NCBI GenBank assembly: GCA_031283825.1
Contig: JAITAZ010000609.1
Coordinates: 1 to 5,461, forward strand
Length of the DNA: 5,461 nt
From: Planctomycetaceae bacterium
GTDB taxonomy: Bacteria > Planctomycetota > Planctomycetia > Pirellulales > Thermoguttaceae
Direction of reading: 5' to 3'
Shown here: one piece after another, positions 5,451 through 5,461 of the stretch
Position numbering within the stretch: position 1 is the stretch's first letter
Layout of the letters: every line of letters begins with the position of its first letter
The notes under the pieces: model-generated
What the model saw: only the letters and a program-made list of their open reading frames with translations
Told to the model about the DNA's origin: nothing
The model's database searches: none
Translations under genes and position numbers: made by a program

Positions 5451-5461
5451 AAATTCGGAAT
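5451..5461. repeat. Start of another TTCGGAA array, cut by window end
   Basis: AAATTCGGAAT begins five bases after the stop codon of the helical-repeat gene. It is identical to the left end of the array at 3884-3894. Only one heptamer (5454-5460) is visible before the window ends, so its copy number is unknown. Confidence 0.6.

Overview
The window looks like an AT-rich chromosomal segment from a bacterium, probably a planctomycete. The taxonomic call rests mainly on the small lipoprotein at 1681-2256. Its C-terminal block (PLVGPAQVHHAHYK, then GWPIP, then YIDKDHLH) resembles a hypothetical family I recall from Pirellula/Rhodopirellula-type genomes. Three of the four genes have no recognisable Shine-Dalgarno sequence before a good ATG, which fits that lineage but does not prove it. 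No phage, insertion-sequence transposase, CRISPR or defence gene is visible.

Layout. Positions 1-485 hold no convincing gene but several hairpins. Positions 486-1460 (minus strand) encode a complete UDP-glucuronate decarboxylase (UDP-xylose synthase) of the extended SDR family. After a 220-bp spacer comes the lipoprotein gene (minus strand, 1681-2256). A 520-bp divergent spacer (2257-2776) follows, with an AT-rich palindrome, a possible structured RNA near 2486-2587 and an 11-bp tandem repeat abutting the next start codon. Positions 2777-3856 (plus strand) encode an M42-family metallo-aminopeptidase with every metal ligand present, followed by a probable terminator. The 338-bp spacer at 3857-4194 is almost entirely an inverted-repeat structure whose ends are TTCGGAA/TTCCGAA heptamer arrays. 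The last gene (4195-5445, plus strand) encodes an unrecognised helical-repeat (TPR-like) protein, and a further heptamer array begins just after it at the window edge.

The four genes do not form an obvious pathway. One makes a nucleotide sugar for surface glycans, one is an envelope lipoprotein, one is a cytosolic peptidase and one is probably a protein-interaction scaffold. The unusual content is between the genes: three families of short palindromic or hairpin-associated repeats (TTCGGAA heptamers, a GTAACCGTGAACGGTTAC-like palindrome and a TTCCRCTGATATATTAC-like motif) recur in the spacers, and I saw no copy in the coding sequences. These repeats and the candidate structured RNA are the best leads here.
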